9,322 nt of DNA, taken from assembly GCA_013695565.1 (NCBI GenBank), contig JACDAG010000124.1, forward strand, positions 1 to 9,322, read 5' to 3'. Of this stretch, positions 1-6,601 are shown in pieces. A program made the translations under genes and the position numbers. The stretch comes from Bradyrhizobium sp. (GTDB taxonomy: Bacteria; Pseudomonadota; Alphaproteobacteria; Rhizobiales; Xanthobacteraceae). The number at the start of each line of letters is the position of its first letter. Position 1 is the stretch's first letter. The notes under the pieces were generated by a model, which saw nothing but the letters and a program-made list of their open reading frames with translations, had not been told where the DNA came from and did no database searches.

Positions 1-9
1 CTCCGGAAG

Positions 10-25
10 TGTGTCATAAGTCACA
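10..25. promoter_or_regulatory. CRP/FNR-type palindrome upstream of the AsmA-family gene
   Basis: The sequence reads TGTGT-N6-TCACA, matching 9 of the 10 defined positions of the classical CRP half-sites TGTGA-N6-TCACA. It lies about 135 bp before the preferred ATG of the AsmA-family gene, a plausible distance for an upstream activator. I could not recognise a convincing -35/-10 pair after it. The window begins only 9 bases before it, so it might instead serve a divergent gene to the left. The match is seen directly; binding by a CRP/FNR-family regulator is inferred. Confidence 0.35.
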
Positions 26-159
26 CAGCTTTGCAGTAGCCTTGAATAATTTTGGCTTCTTTGAGCGATGTCCCCTTCCGGGATAAGCTCGCGTGTCCGG
101 CAGCACCCCGTCCGGTGGCCGCCGAAACCGATGCCGCTTGCCGGGTCTGGAAAGTCGAA

Positions 160-2391
160 ATGAGAGCATTGAAATTCGCCGCAGCCGCCATCGGCGCCGT
201 GATCGTCATCATCGCGCTGCTGCTGGTGATCGGTATCCCCTCCGGCTTCATGACGTCGCAGATCCAGGAGCGGGCCGAGCGCGAGACCGGCTACAAGCTC
301 ACCATCAACGGCGGCACCAAGATCGGGTTCTGGCCGTCGCTCCACATCACGTTCAATGACGTCACGCTGCAGGATCCGAAGAACGGCGACGTCAACAACC
401 GCATCACCATCAGCAGTCTGCAGGCCGACGTGACGCTGGCGAGCGTATGGTCCGGCAAACCGGTGATCACCGAACTCACCGTCATGCGTCCGGTCGTAAA
501 TCTGCCGCTACAGCGCGAGCGGCTGAGGGACGCCAATCCGGCGCCCAGGCCGGCGGCGGGCACGGGTGACGGCCTTACGATCGAACATGTCAGCGTCACC
601 GGCGGCACGATCGTGTTTTCCAATCTGCGCGACCGCGTCGAGAACAAGATCGAGGCCATCAATGCGGAAATGAGCATCGATGACGATCGCAAGATCCGCG
701 TGACCGGCAATGCGCGCGCGGGCGAGCATGCGCTGAAATTCGACATCAAGGCGAAGGCGCCGGTGCCGCCGATCGAGCGGCAGAACATTCCGACCGAATT
801 CAAGATCGACGCGCCCGGCTTCCTGCAGGCACAGCTAGCGGGCAAGGCGGAAGTCCGGTTCAACGGCCCGGTGGTGATGATCAACGGCCTCACCGGCACG
901 CTCGGCGACGGCGCGTTCAACGGCTGGGCCTCGGTCGACATGGCGAGCAAGCCGCTGGTGAAGCTCGATCTCGATTTCCAGCGGCTCGATGTGCCGTTGG
1001 CGCGCTCGAGCACCGGTTCGGCGGCGCAGCCCTGGAGCAACGCGACGATCGATCTTACCGGCCTCAATTATGTCGACGCGCAGGCGCGGATTTCCGCCGC
1101 CGCCCTCAACATCGGTGACGCGCGCCTGGCGCCGGCGGCCTTCGACATCACGCTCGCCAGCGGCGTGCTGAAATCGCAGATCTCCAATCTCGGCGCCTAT
1201 GACGGCAACGCCAATGCCGATCTCACCATCGATGCCTCGACCGCCAATCCATCGTATGCGCTGCGGGCTGATCTCACCGGCGTGCGCGCGCTGCCGCTGC
1301 TGAAGGGGCTTGCGGATTTCGACAAGCTCGACGGCAGGATGCAGACCAAAATCAGCGTGCGCTCCGCCGGCAACAATCACCGCGCGATCATGCAGGGCTT
1401 GCAAGGCACCGCCTTCGTCGTGTTCCAGGACGGCGCCATCAAGGGCCTCAACGTCGCCCAGATGATCCGCTCGTTGACATCGAACACATTGAACGGCTGG
1501 CAGGAGGGCAAGGAGCAGGCGACGGACCTGACACAGCTCTCGGCGTCGTTCAAGATCGACAAGGGCCAGGCCGTCACCACCGATCTCACGCTGGTCGGAC
1601 CGCTGGTGCGGATGACCGGGGCCGGCACCATCGCGCTCGACACCAAGCAGATCGGGTTCCGGGTCGAGCCGAAACTGGTGATGACCACGGAGGGCCAGGG
1701 CCGCGCCAATGAGCCGGTCGGGTTCGGCATTCCGGTGATGATCCAGGGACCGTGGGGCGCGCCGAAGATCTTTCCGGACATGCAGGGCATCCTCGACAAT
1801 CCCGATGCCGCCTATGCCAAGCTCAAGGAGATGGGCAAGGGCCTGTTCGGCCCCAACAGCGGCGGCCTCGGCGCTGCATTGGGCGGCCTGCTCGGCGGCG
1901 GGCAGCCGGGTGCGCCGGCCGGGCAACCGGGTGCTCCCGGCGGACATGGCAATCAAGGCACTGGCCGGCCGGCCGATCTGCTGGGCGGCCTGCTCGGCGG
2001 CGGCCAACCGGGTGCACCCAGCGGACAACCTGGCGGGCCCGGCGGCGGACAGGGCACCGGCAGGCCGGGCGATCTGCTCAGTGGCCCGCTCGGCGAGGCC
2101 ATCGGCAATCTGCTGCAGCAGGGCTTGAGCGGCGGACAGGGCCAAGGTCCGGGACAGGGCGGCCCGGGACAAGGCGGCGCACCCCAGGGAGCACCTCAAG
2201 GCGGTGCAGGCCAAGGCGGTGCAGGCCAGGGCGCGCCGCGGCCGAACAGCAGCCGTAGTATTCCGATTCCGGGCCAGCCTGCCGAGGCTGAACCTGCGGC
2301 GCCGGCGGCCCCGATCGCGCAGAATGATGGTGCGCCGGAGGCGGATAGCCAGCCAATGAATGACGTTTTGCGGCAGTTGTTCAATCGGTGA
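160..2391 (+). CDS. AsmA family protein with Gly/Pro/Gln-rich C-terminal tail
   Basis: This 743-residue protein resembles the AsmA family, large envelope proteins anchored in the inner membrane and linked to outer-membrane assembly or lipid transport. The chosen ATG begins MRALKFAAAAIG and leads directly into a hydrophobic segment (residues about 5-28), an uncleaved anchor with the rest in the periplasm. GGAAAG at 149-154 is a reasonable ribosome binding site. The frame stays open back to a TTG at 52, but that would put 36 polar residues before the anchor. Residues about 30-560 are the beta-rich AsmA-like body, with the characteristic C-terminal block around residues 384-560 (FVVFQDGAIKGLNVAQMIRS). 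From about residue 565 the protein becomes a low-complexity tail with a duplicated unit and QGxGQGG-type runs, ending in a Pro/Ala-rich segment. The exact cargo or role is unknown. A long antisense open frame is a codon-bias shadow. Confidence 0.88.
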   Translation: MRALKFAAAAIGAVIVIIALLLVIGIPSGFMTSQIQERAERETGYKLTINGGTKIGFWPSLHITFNDVTLQDPKNGDVNNRITISSLQADVTLASVWSGKPVITELTVMRPVVNLPLQRERLRDANPAPRPAAGTGDGLTIEHVSVTGGTIVFSNLRDRVENKIEAINAEMSIDDDRKIRVTGNARAGEHALKFDIKAKAPVPPIERQNIPTEFKIDAPGFLQAQLAGKAEVRFNGPVVMINGLTGTLGDGAFNGWASVDMASKPLVKLDLDFQRLDVPLARSSTGSAAQPWSNATIDLTGLNYVDAQARISAAALNIGDARLAPAAFDITLASGVLKSQISNLGAYDGNANADLTIDASTANPSYALRADLTGVRALPLLKGLADFDKLDGRMQTKISVRSAGNNHRAIMQGLQGTAFVVFQDGAIKGLNVAQMIRSLTSNTLNGWQEGKEQATDLTQLSASFKIDKGQAVTTDLTLVGPLVRMTGAGTIALDTKQIGFRVEPKLVMTTEGQGRANEPVGFGIPVMIQGPWGAPKIFPDMQGILDNPDAAYAKLKEMGKGLFGPNSGGLGAALGGLLGGGQPGAPAGQPGAPGGHGNQGTGRPADLLGGLLGGGQPGAPSGQPGGPGGGQGTGRPGDLLSGPLGEAIGNLLQQGLSGGQGQGPGQGGPGQGGAPQGAPQGGAGQGGAGQGAPRPNSSRSIPIPGQPAEAEPAAPAAPIAQNDGAPEADSQPMNDVLRQLFNR
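1882..2079 (+). repeat. In-frame tandem duplication in the AsmA tail
   Basis: Two adjacent copies of a roughly 34-codon unit run GGLLGGGQPGAP...GTGRPxDLL. Copy one is 1882-1983 (34 codons). Copy two is 1984-2079 (32 codons, lacking two codons in the middle). The reading frame is kept. Immediately downstream (about 2128-2240) come shorter Gly-Gln-Gly and Gly-Ala-Pro-Gln iterations. The unit looks prone to slippage, so copy number may vary between strains. Confidence 0.8.
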
Positions 2392-2396
2392 GGCTC

Positions 2397-2523
2397 CCGT
2401 CATGGCCGGGCATTGCCGTCTGAACGACGGCGTCGCTTCCGCTCGCCTGTGCCCGGCCATCTACGACTTCCGTTCCAGTAGCACCGAAGACGTGGATGCC
2501 TGGGACAAGCCCGGGCATGACGG
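2397..2523. repeat. Bradyrhizobium-type intergenic palindromic repeat
   Basis: The 300-bp gap between the AsmA-family gene and the cyclase gene is largely a structured repeat. The outer arms CCGTCATG (2397-2404) and CATGACGG (2516-2523) match perfectly. Inside are ATGGCCGGGCA (2402-2412) paired with 2450-2460, GCCGTC/GACGGC (2415-2420 with 2426-2431), and ATGCCTGGG/CCCGGGCAT (2496-2504 with 2510-2518, one mismatch that would be a G-U pair in RNA). Translated shadows read DVDAWDKPGHDG on + and MPGLVPGIHVF on -, which I recognise from repeats scattered through Bradyrhizobium-like genomes. It begins 6 bases after the AsmA stop and may end transcription there. The remaining 2524-2691 holds no gene I can support; no clear promoter was identified. 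Confidence 0.75.
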
Positions 2524-2691
2524 AAATCATGGGATATCCGCCTAAATTGAGGGCTAACCATGTGGGATAGGCCACCGACTCATGCTTCCAAATCGTGCTA
2601 AACAGGCCCAACCGCGGCGGTCCCGGCCGGGGATGGCTGCTGCCGACGAACCGATGCGCGCGCAGGATTTCGTGGCGCGAGGATTACGGAT

Positions 2692-5133
2692 GTGAACGCC
2701 GTCAAGGATAAGGTCTGGTTCCTGCGCGAGGGCCTGTTCGCGAAATACGTCGTCGCGCTGGTCGGCCTCGTCGTGTTCGTGCTCGCGGTCAACGGCGCGA
2801 TGGAAATCTGGATCAGCTATCGCGGCATCAAGTCCTCGCTGACCGACGGCATGTCGGAGAAGGCCGAGGCGACCGCCAAGCGCGTCCAGCAATCGATGTC
2901 GGACCTGGAGCGGCAGATCAACTGGGTGACGCGCGCCTCTTCGATCAAGCTCGAGGACCGCCGCGCCGATTATGCGCAATTGCTGAACACGATCCCTTAC
3001 GTGCACCAGCTGACGCTGCTCTCGCCGCTCGGCCGCGAGCAGCTGCGCCTGACGCGCCAGACCGTCAACTATGGCAGCAACGCCGATTTCTCCCGCGATC
3101 TGCGTTTCACCGAGACCGCCAAACGCGGCACCAGCTTTGCGACGCCCTATTTCCGCGACGGCCGGCCATACACCTCGATCTCGCTGCCGCATTCGGATTC
3201 GTTCGTCACCGTCGCCGAAATCGACCTGCGTTTCCTGCAGGACTACTTCGGCGATACCGAGGTCGGCCGGGTGGGCTTTGCCTATATCGTCGACAACAAG
3301 GGCCAGGTGCTGGCGAGCTCGGCCAAGGGGCCCGAGATCGGCAAGGACGTCTCGCGCCTGCCGCAGGTGGCCGCCATCACCGGCTCGCTGCTGTCGGAGG
3401 GCAAGGACATTGCCGGCAACGACGTGCTGACGACGGTGAGCGCGGTGTCGCGGACCGCCTGGTTCGTGTTCTTCGAGCAGCCGACGGCGCAGGCGCTGAC
3501 GCCGATCCGCGACCAGCTGGTGCGCATCGCACTGTTGATCGCGATGGGCCTCGTCACCGCGATCATCGCCGGCACCGTGATGGCGCGGCGGATGCTGGTG
3601 CCGATCAAGGCGCTGCGCGCCGGCGCGCACCGGCTCGGCACCGGCGATTTCACCCACCGCATCGAGGTCAAGACCTCTGACGAGCTGGAAGAGCTCGCCG
3701 ACCAGTTCAACGGCATGGCGAGCCAGCTGGCGGAGACCTATTCCGGCCTGGAAGCCAAGGTGAAGGAGCGGACGCGGGATCTGGCGCAATCGATCAACGA
3801 GCTCAAGGTGCTGGAAGAGGTCGGCCGCGCGGTGTCGTCGTCGCTCGATCTCAACGCGGTGCTGCCGACGGTCGCCGCCCGCGCGCTCGAAATCACCCAT
3901 GCCGACGCGGTGTTGATCTACGGCTATGACGCCGCCAACCGCCAATTCAACCTCACCGAATCGATCGGCATCGACAAGGCGGCCGAAGGCCAGCATCTGG
4001 CCATCGACGCCGACAACTCACCGCTCGGCGAGGCCGCCGCCAAGGGCGAGCCGATCGCGATTGCTGACCTCGTTGACATCACCGAGCATCCGCTCAGGGA
4101 TGTCGTGGTCGAGGCCGGCTTCCATTCGGTGCTGGTGGTGCCGCTGGTCGACCAGCAGGGGATTCTGGGATCGCTGGTGGTGCTGCGCCAGAGCGCCGGC
4201 GAATTTTCCGACAACCTGATCGGCCTGATGAAGACCTTTGCGCACCAATCGGTGCTCGCGATGCGCAACGCGCGACTGTTCAGCGAAGTCGACCACAAGA
4301 GCCGCGAACTGGAGATGGCGAACTCGACGGTGCGCGAGCAGGCCGACAAGCTGCAGGAGCAGACCGTGCAGCTCAAGGACTGGAACAAGTCGCTGGAGGA
4401 GCGGGTCGAGACGCAACTGGGCGAGATCGAACGCATCCGCCGCCTCGAACGCTTCCTGGCGCCGCAGGTGGCGCAGCTGATCGCGTCGGGCGACGGCCAG
4501 GAGGGCCTGCTCGACAGCCAACGCCGCGAAGTCACGGTGGTGTTCTGCGATATGCGCGGCTTTACGTCGTTCACCGAGACCACCGAGCCGGAAGAGGCGA
4601 TGAACGTGCTGCGCGAATATCACGCCGCGCTGGGCGCGCTGATTTTCAAGTACGAAGGCACGCTCGACCGCTATGCCGGCGACGGCGTGATGATCCTGTT
4701 CAACGCGCCGATCCAGTTCGAGGACCATGTCAAGCGCGCGGTGAAGATGAGCGTGGAGATGCGCGACGCCATCGGGCAACTGACCGAGAAGTGGCGCAAC
4801 CGCGGCCACAATCTCGGCTTCGGCATCGGCATCGCGCTCGGCTATGCGACGTTGGGCCAGATCGGCTTCGAGCAGCGGCTGGAATACGCCGCGATCGGCA
4901 GCGTCACCAACCTCGCCTCGCGCCTGTGCGACGAAGCCAAGGCCAACCAGATCGTGGTGTCGAGACGCGTCTACGGCATGGTCGAGCCATGGGTCGAGGG
5001 CCGCCCGATCGACGATCTCAATCTGAAGGGTTTCAATCATCCGATCCTTGCCGCGGAGATCATGAGCTGGCGCGAGGAAGTTGATAACGTCGTCGATGCG
5101 GCCTCGGCGGTGCGACGGCAGAAGATGAAGTAG
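2692..5133 (+). CDS. Cache-HAMP-GAF class III adenylate/guanylate cyclase
   Basis: This 813-residue membrane receptor would make a cyclic nucleotide from ATP or GTP. The order is: TM1 (about 19-41), an extracytoplasmic Cache-like sensor (about 45-275), TM2 (279-297), HAMP linker (about 299-351), GAF domain (about 385-530), coiled coil (about 531-595), and a class III cyclase domain (about 612-790). The metal-binding aspartates are D620 (FCDMRGF) and D664 (AGDGVMILF), 44 residues apart as in the mycobacterial cyclase Rv1625c. Transition-state residues N740 and R744 are present. The purine-selecting positions hold R660 and A733 instead of the usual Lys and Asp/Thr, so substrate is uncertain. 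The start is GTG, with GAGGA at 2679-2683 eight bases upstream. The signal sensed by Cache and GAF is unknown. It stands alone between two repeat islands, so it is probably monocistronic. Confidence 0.92.
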   Translation: MNAVKDKVWFLREGLFAKYVVALVGLVVFVLAVNGAMEIWISYRGIKSSLTDGMSEKAEATAKRVQQSMSDLERQINWVTRASSIKLEDRRADYAQLLNTIPYVHQLTLLSPLGREQLRLTRQTVNYGSNADFSRDLRFTETAKRGTSFATPYFRDGRPYTSISLPHSDSFVTVAEIDLRFLQDYFGDTEVGRVGFAYIVDNKGQVLASSAKGPEIGKDVSRLPQVAAITGSLLSEGKDIAGNDVLTTVSAVSRTAWFVFFEQPTAQALTPIRDQLVRIALLIAMGLVTAIIAGTVMARRMLVPIKALRAGAHRLGTGDFTHRIEVKTSDELEELADQFNGMASQLAETYSGLEAKVKERTRDLAQSINELKVLEEVGRAVSSSLDLNAVLPTVAARALEITHADAVLIYGYDAANRQFNLTESIGIDKAAEGQHLAIDADNSPLGEAAAKGEPIAIADLVDITEHPLRDVVVEAGFHSVLVVPLVDQQGILGSLVVLRQSAGEFSDNLIGLMKTFAHQSVLAMRNARLFSEVDHKSRELEMANSTVREQADKLQEQTVQLKDWNKSLEERVETQLGEIERIRRLERFLAPQVAQLIASGDGQEGLLDSQRREVTVVFCDMRGFTSFTETTEPEEAMNVLREYHAALGALIFKYEGTLDRYAGDGVMILFNAPIQFEDHVKRAVKMSVEMRDAIGQLTEKWRNRGHNLGFGIGIALGYATLGQIGFEQRLEYAAIGSVTNLASRLCDEAKANQIVVSRRVYGMVEPWVEGRPIDDLNLKGFNHPILAAEIMSWREEVDNVVDAASAVRRQKMK

Positions 5134-5149
5134 GCCGTCGACCTCTCCT

Positions 5150-5268
5150 CGTCATTGCGAGCCAACGGGTCGCGCGAATGCGCGCCCGATGACAGGCTCC
5201 GCGAAGCAATCCATGCCGGCCCGAAGCAAGAATGGATTGCTTCGTCGCTTACGCTCCTCGCAATGACG
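5150..5268. repeat. Large intergenic inverted repeat (REP-like)
   Basis: Perfect outer arms CGTCATTGCGAG (5150-5161) and CTCGCAATGACG (5257-5268) enclose perfect inner arms CGAAGCAATCCAT (5202-5214) and its complement (5232-5244) around a 17-base loop. This is the kind of repeat found many times between genes in Bradyrhizobium and Rhodopseudomonas, recognised from memory of its sequence and of its shadow peptides. It starts 17 bases after the cyclase stop codon and could form a strong RNA hairpin that ends or stabilises the transcript. It has no U-tract, so it is not a standard intrinsic terminator. Confidence 0.8.
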
Positions 5269-5279
5269 GCGCTTGCGGG

Positions 5280-5355
5280 GACCCAGTACGCCGCGACTTC
5301 TCGGTTCGACCACTGACGCCTCTGGGATACTGGGTCACCCGCCGTCGTGGGTGAC
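5280..5355. repeat. Second intergenic hairpin repeat, GACCCAGTA/TACTGGGTC
   Basis: This is a separate palindromic unit 11 bases beyond the previous one. GACCCAGTA (5280-5288) pairs with TACTGGGTC (5328-5336), and an overlapping smaller hairpin GTCACCC/GGGTGAC (5334-5340 with 5349-5355, 8-base loop) follows. The two structures share bases 5334-5336 and so compete. Downstream, 5363-5476 holds no gene; the string AAAACAACCCCATGC near 5441 resembles another widely repeated Bradyrhizobium intergenic sequence, again from memory only. Confidence 0.6.
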
Positions 5356-5476
5356 GACAGTTGTGTATGGCGGCGCGACCCTGCGTGCAGCACAGCGCCT
5401 CATCGGCCGGCCCCGCACAGCGCCCCAAACACAAAATCTGCAAAACAACCCCATGCAAAGTAAGATTGGAGCACAA

Positions 5477-5498
5477 TAACGGTTCCTGGTTACCGTTA
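5477..5498. terminator. Hairpin between the repeat island and vapC
   Basis: TAACGGT (5477-5483) pairs perfectly with ACCGTTA (5492-5498) around an 8-base loop, just past the stop of the toxin gene that arrives on the minus strand. On + it is followed by AAGTGTATTTT, a weak T-rich run. On - no T-tract follows. It could be a poor bidirectional terminator between converging transcripts. The 7-bp stem is seen directly; terminator function is a guess. Confidence 0.3.
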
Positions 5499-5508
5499 AA
5501 GTGTATTT

Positions 5509-5913
5509 TCACACCGTCCAGTTCACCACGATCAATCCCGGCACCCGCGCGAATTCACCGACATTGGCGGTGACCAGCGTTAGTCCCCTGCGCCGGGCCT
5601 GTGCGGCGATCAGGACATCGTAGTTGCCGATCGGGATGCCGAGCGGTTTCAGATGAGCGCGAATGAATCCGGCCTCGCGCGCATCTTCCGCGTCGAACGG
5701 CAAAACGACGATCTCCGCGCTCAGAAACCGTTCGATACGATCGACGTTTTCAGCGACACGCGCGCTCTTCGCCGCGCCGTACCACAGCTCATGCAGCGAC
5801 GGCGCGGGCAGCGCAACGGGGCCCCGTATCAATGCTTCTGCGAGACGATCGACCACCTGCGCGGGCCGGCCATGGAGTGCGGCGATCGCGACATTGGTAT
5901 CGATGCAAATCAC
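5509..5913 (-). CDS. vapC: VapC-type PIN-domain RNase toxin
   Basis: This 134-residue protein, a normal length for VapC, would be the toxin of a type II toxin-antitoxin pair, a metal-dependent ribonuclease that blocks translation when free. The PIN-domain acidic residues are in their usual places: D5 in MICIDTN, E42 in LHELWYGA, and D99 in GNYDVLIAAQA; a polar fourth position follows at N117 in VTANVGEFARVPGL. The set looks intact, so the toxin is probably active. The start is GTG, overlapping the antitoxin stop by 4 bases (GTGA), which implies translational coupling and keeps toxin output tied to antitoxin. Family assignment is strong; the RNA target (often initiator tRNA or rRNA in this family) cannot be read from the sequence. 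Confidence 0.92.
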   Translation of the reverse strand: MICIDTNVAIAALHGRPAQVVDRLAEALIRGPVALPAPSLHELWYGAAKSARVAENVDRIERFLSAEIVVLPFDAEDAREAGFIRAHLKPLGIPIGNYDVLIAAQARRRGLTLVTANVGEFARVPGLIVVNWTV

Positions 5914-6167
5914 ACCAAGGCTGCCGCGTCTTCATCATCGAGAATGGTGCCTTGATCGCGACCGTCCTCCATGAACGGAATATCCCGGTATTCCTCCAGG
6001 CTCGCACGCCATGCCGCGGCATCGAACGGCTTCTTCGCTATCGGCTCCAGAACGACCTTGTCGCCGACCTTGCTGACTTTCACCTCAGTGCCCTCGAAGC
6101 GGAATTCCTTGGGCAGGCGAACCGCCTGGCTGCGGCCGTGCATGAATAGTTTGGCGGTGGCATTCAT
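5910..6167 (-). CDS. vapB: VapB-type antitoxin, AbrB/MazE-like DNA-binding fold
   Basis: This 85-residue antitoxin would bind and neutralise the VapC toxin encoded immediately downstream and repress its own promoter. Residues about 4-45 (AKLFMHGRSQAVRLPKEF, then KVGDKVVLEPI) form the swapped-hairpin DNA-binding domain typical of VapB/MazE. The acidic C-terminal part (residues about 50-85, with WRASLEEYRDIPF and DDEDAAALV) would be the toxin-binding tail. The frame is open upstream to about 6305, but ATG at 6167 is preferred: GGGAG at 6175-6179 is well placed seven bases before it, and family members start just before AKLF. The gene overlaps vapC by 4 bases. The promoter and palindrome just upstream (6189-6232) fit autoregulation. 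Confidence 0.92.
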   Translation of the reverse strand: MNATAKLFMHGRSQAVRLPKEFRFEGTEVKVSKVGDKVVLEPIAKKPFDAAAWRASLEEYRDIPFMEDGRDQGTILDDEDAAALV

Positions 6168-6188
6168 GATCCGTCTCCCGCAGACATT

Positions 6189-6211
6189 GGTAGATATCTT
6201 TGATATATACC
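6189..6211. promoter_or_regulatory. Palindromic operator of vapBC
   Basis: A 23-bp imperfect palindrome, GGTA-N-ATATC-TTT-GATAT-N-TACC, has nine matched pairs per side with one mismatched position. It is AT-rich in a GC-rich region and begins 21 bases upstream of the vapB start. Toxin-antitoxin complexes of this class bind such palindromes to repress their own operon. The palindrome is seen directly; binding is inferred from family behaviour. Confidence 0.6.
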
Positions 6212-6232
6212 ATCGAGCTGGTGGTTGGTCAA
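6204..6232 (-). promoter_or_regulatory. Predicted promoter of vapBC
   Basis: On the minus strand TTGACC (6232-6227, five of six matches to TTGACA) is followed after 17 bases by TATATA (6209-6204, four of six matches to TATAAT). Transcription would start near 6197, giving a leader of about 30 nt that includes the vapB ribosome binding site. The -10 element lies inside the operator palindrome, so repressor binding would directly occlude it. Confidence 0.5.
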
Positions 6233-6283
6233 TTCGGGATTGAAGCGGAAGATGTTTATCTGGACGACCACAGCTATGTGTGA
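6221..6283 (+). pseudogene. Possible 3' remnant of a higB-like toxin gene
   Basis: A short open stretch in frame with the TGA at 6281-6283 ends in GIEAEDVYLDDHSYV, faintly like the DVEIVDYH end of many HigB/RelE-type toxins. The same frame is closed by TAG at 6191, so at most about 29 codons are open. Its stop overlaps the GAGGT ribosome binding site of the downstream antitoxin gene, the layout expected between higB and higA. GTG at 6221 is only a nominal start; no ribosome binding site was found for it. The likeness is weak and could be chance, and the segment also carries the vapBC -35 on the other strand. Confidence 0.22.
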
Positions 6284-6292
6284 GGTAAAGCC

Positions 6293-6601
6293 ATGTTGAT
6301 GACAAAACGCAAACCGGCGACGATTGGCGAAATTCTGGTCGAGGAATTCATGCGACCGATCGGCCTGACCCAGGGCGCGCTGGCTGACGCCATGGGCGTG
6401 CAACGCAAGCACGTCAACGAACTGTGCAATGATCGTCGCAACGTGACCGCGGCTACCGCTCTCATTCTCGCCCGCGTTTTCGGCAACAGCGCGGATTTCT
6501 GGCTCAATGTGCAGCGACGCAGCGATCTCTGGGAAGCGATGCACTCACCGCGTGAGCGCAAACGGATTGAGCGCGCGAGGCCTTTGACGAAGGCTGCGTG
6601 A
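6293..6601 (+). CDS. higA: HigA family addiction-module antidote, apparently without its toxin
   Basis: This 102-residue helix-turn-helix protein is of the HigA type. Residues 9-20 (ATIGEILVEEFM), the HTH at about 25-60 (LTQGALADAMGVQRKHVNEL through TAATALILARVF) and FWLNVQRRSDLWEA (69-82) match the family along its length. HigA normally neutralises the HigB mRNA-cleaving toxin and represses the operon. The ATG at 6293 has GAGGT six bases upstream; the alternative ATG at 6299 is less well spaced. In the usual order higB lies directly upstream, but only 125 bp separate this gene from vapB, too little for a toxin of about 90 residues. No HigB candidate follows either. It may act as a solitary regulator or as an anti-addiction protein. 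The nearby vapBC promoter makes cross-regulation possible but unproven. Confidence 0.85.
   Translation: MLMTKRKPATIGEILVEEFMRPIGLTQGALADAMGVQRKHVNELCNDRRNVTAATALILARVFGNSADFWLNVQRRSDLWEAMHSPRERKRIERARPLTKAA

Noticed and set aside
52..159. TTG-started N-terminal extension of the AsmA-family protein
   Set aside because: It would place 36 polar residues before the membrane anchor and has no good ribosome binding site; ATG 160 starts right before the anchor.
835..2460. Long minus-strand open frame (541 codons) opposite the AsmA-family gene
   Set aside because: It is a high-GC antisense shadow, rich in Arg/Ala/His, with no recognisable domain.
2381..2611. Small ORFs across the first repeat island on both strands
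   Set aside because: Their sequences (MPGLVPGIHVF, DVDAWDKPGHDG) are translations of the palindromic repeat, not genes.
2554..3996. Long minus-strand open frame (480 codons) opposite the cyclase gene
   Set aside because: It mirrors the third-position GC bias of the cyclase gene, and the composition is not protein-like.
5150..5355. CRISPR-like array in the repeat island
   Set aside because: The units are palindromic arms of different sequence, without regularly spaced identical direct repeats or spacers.
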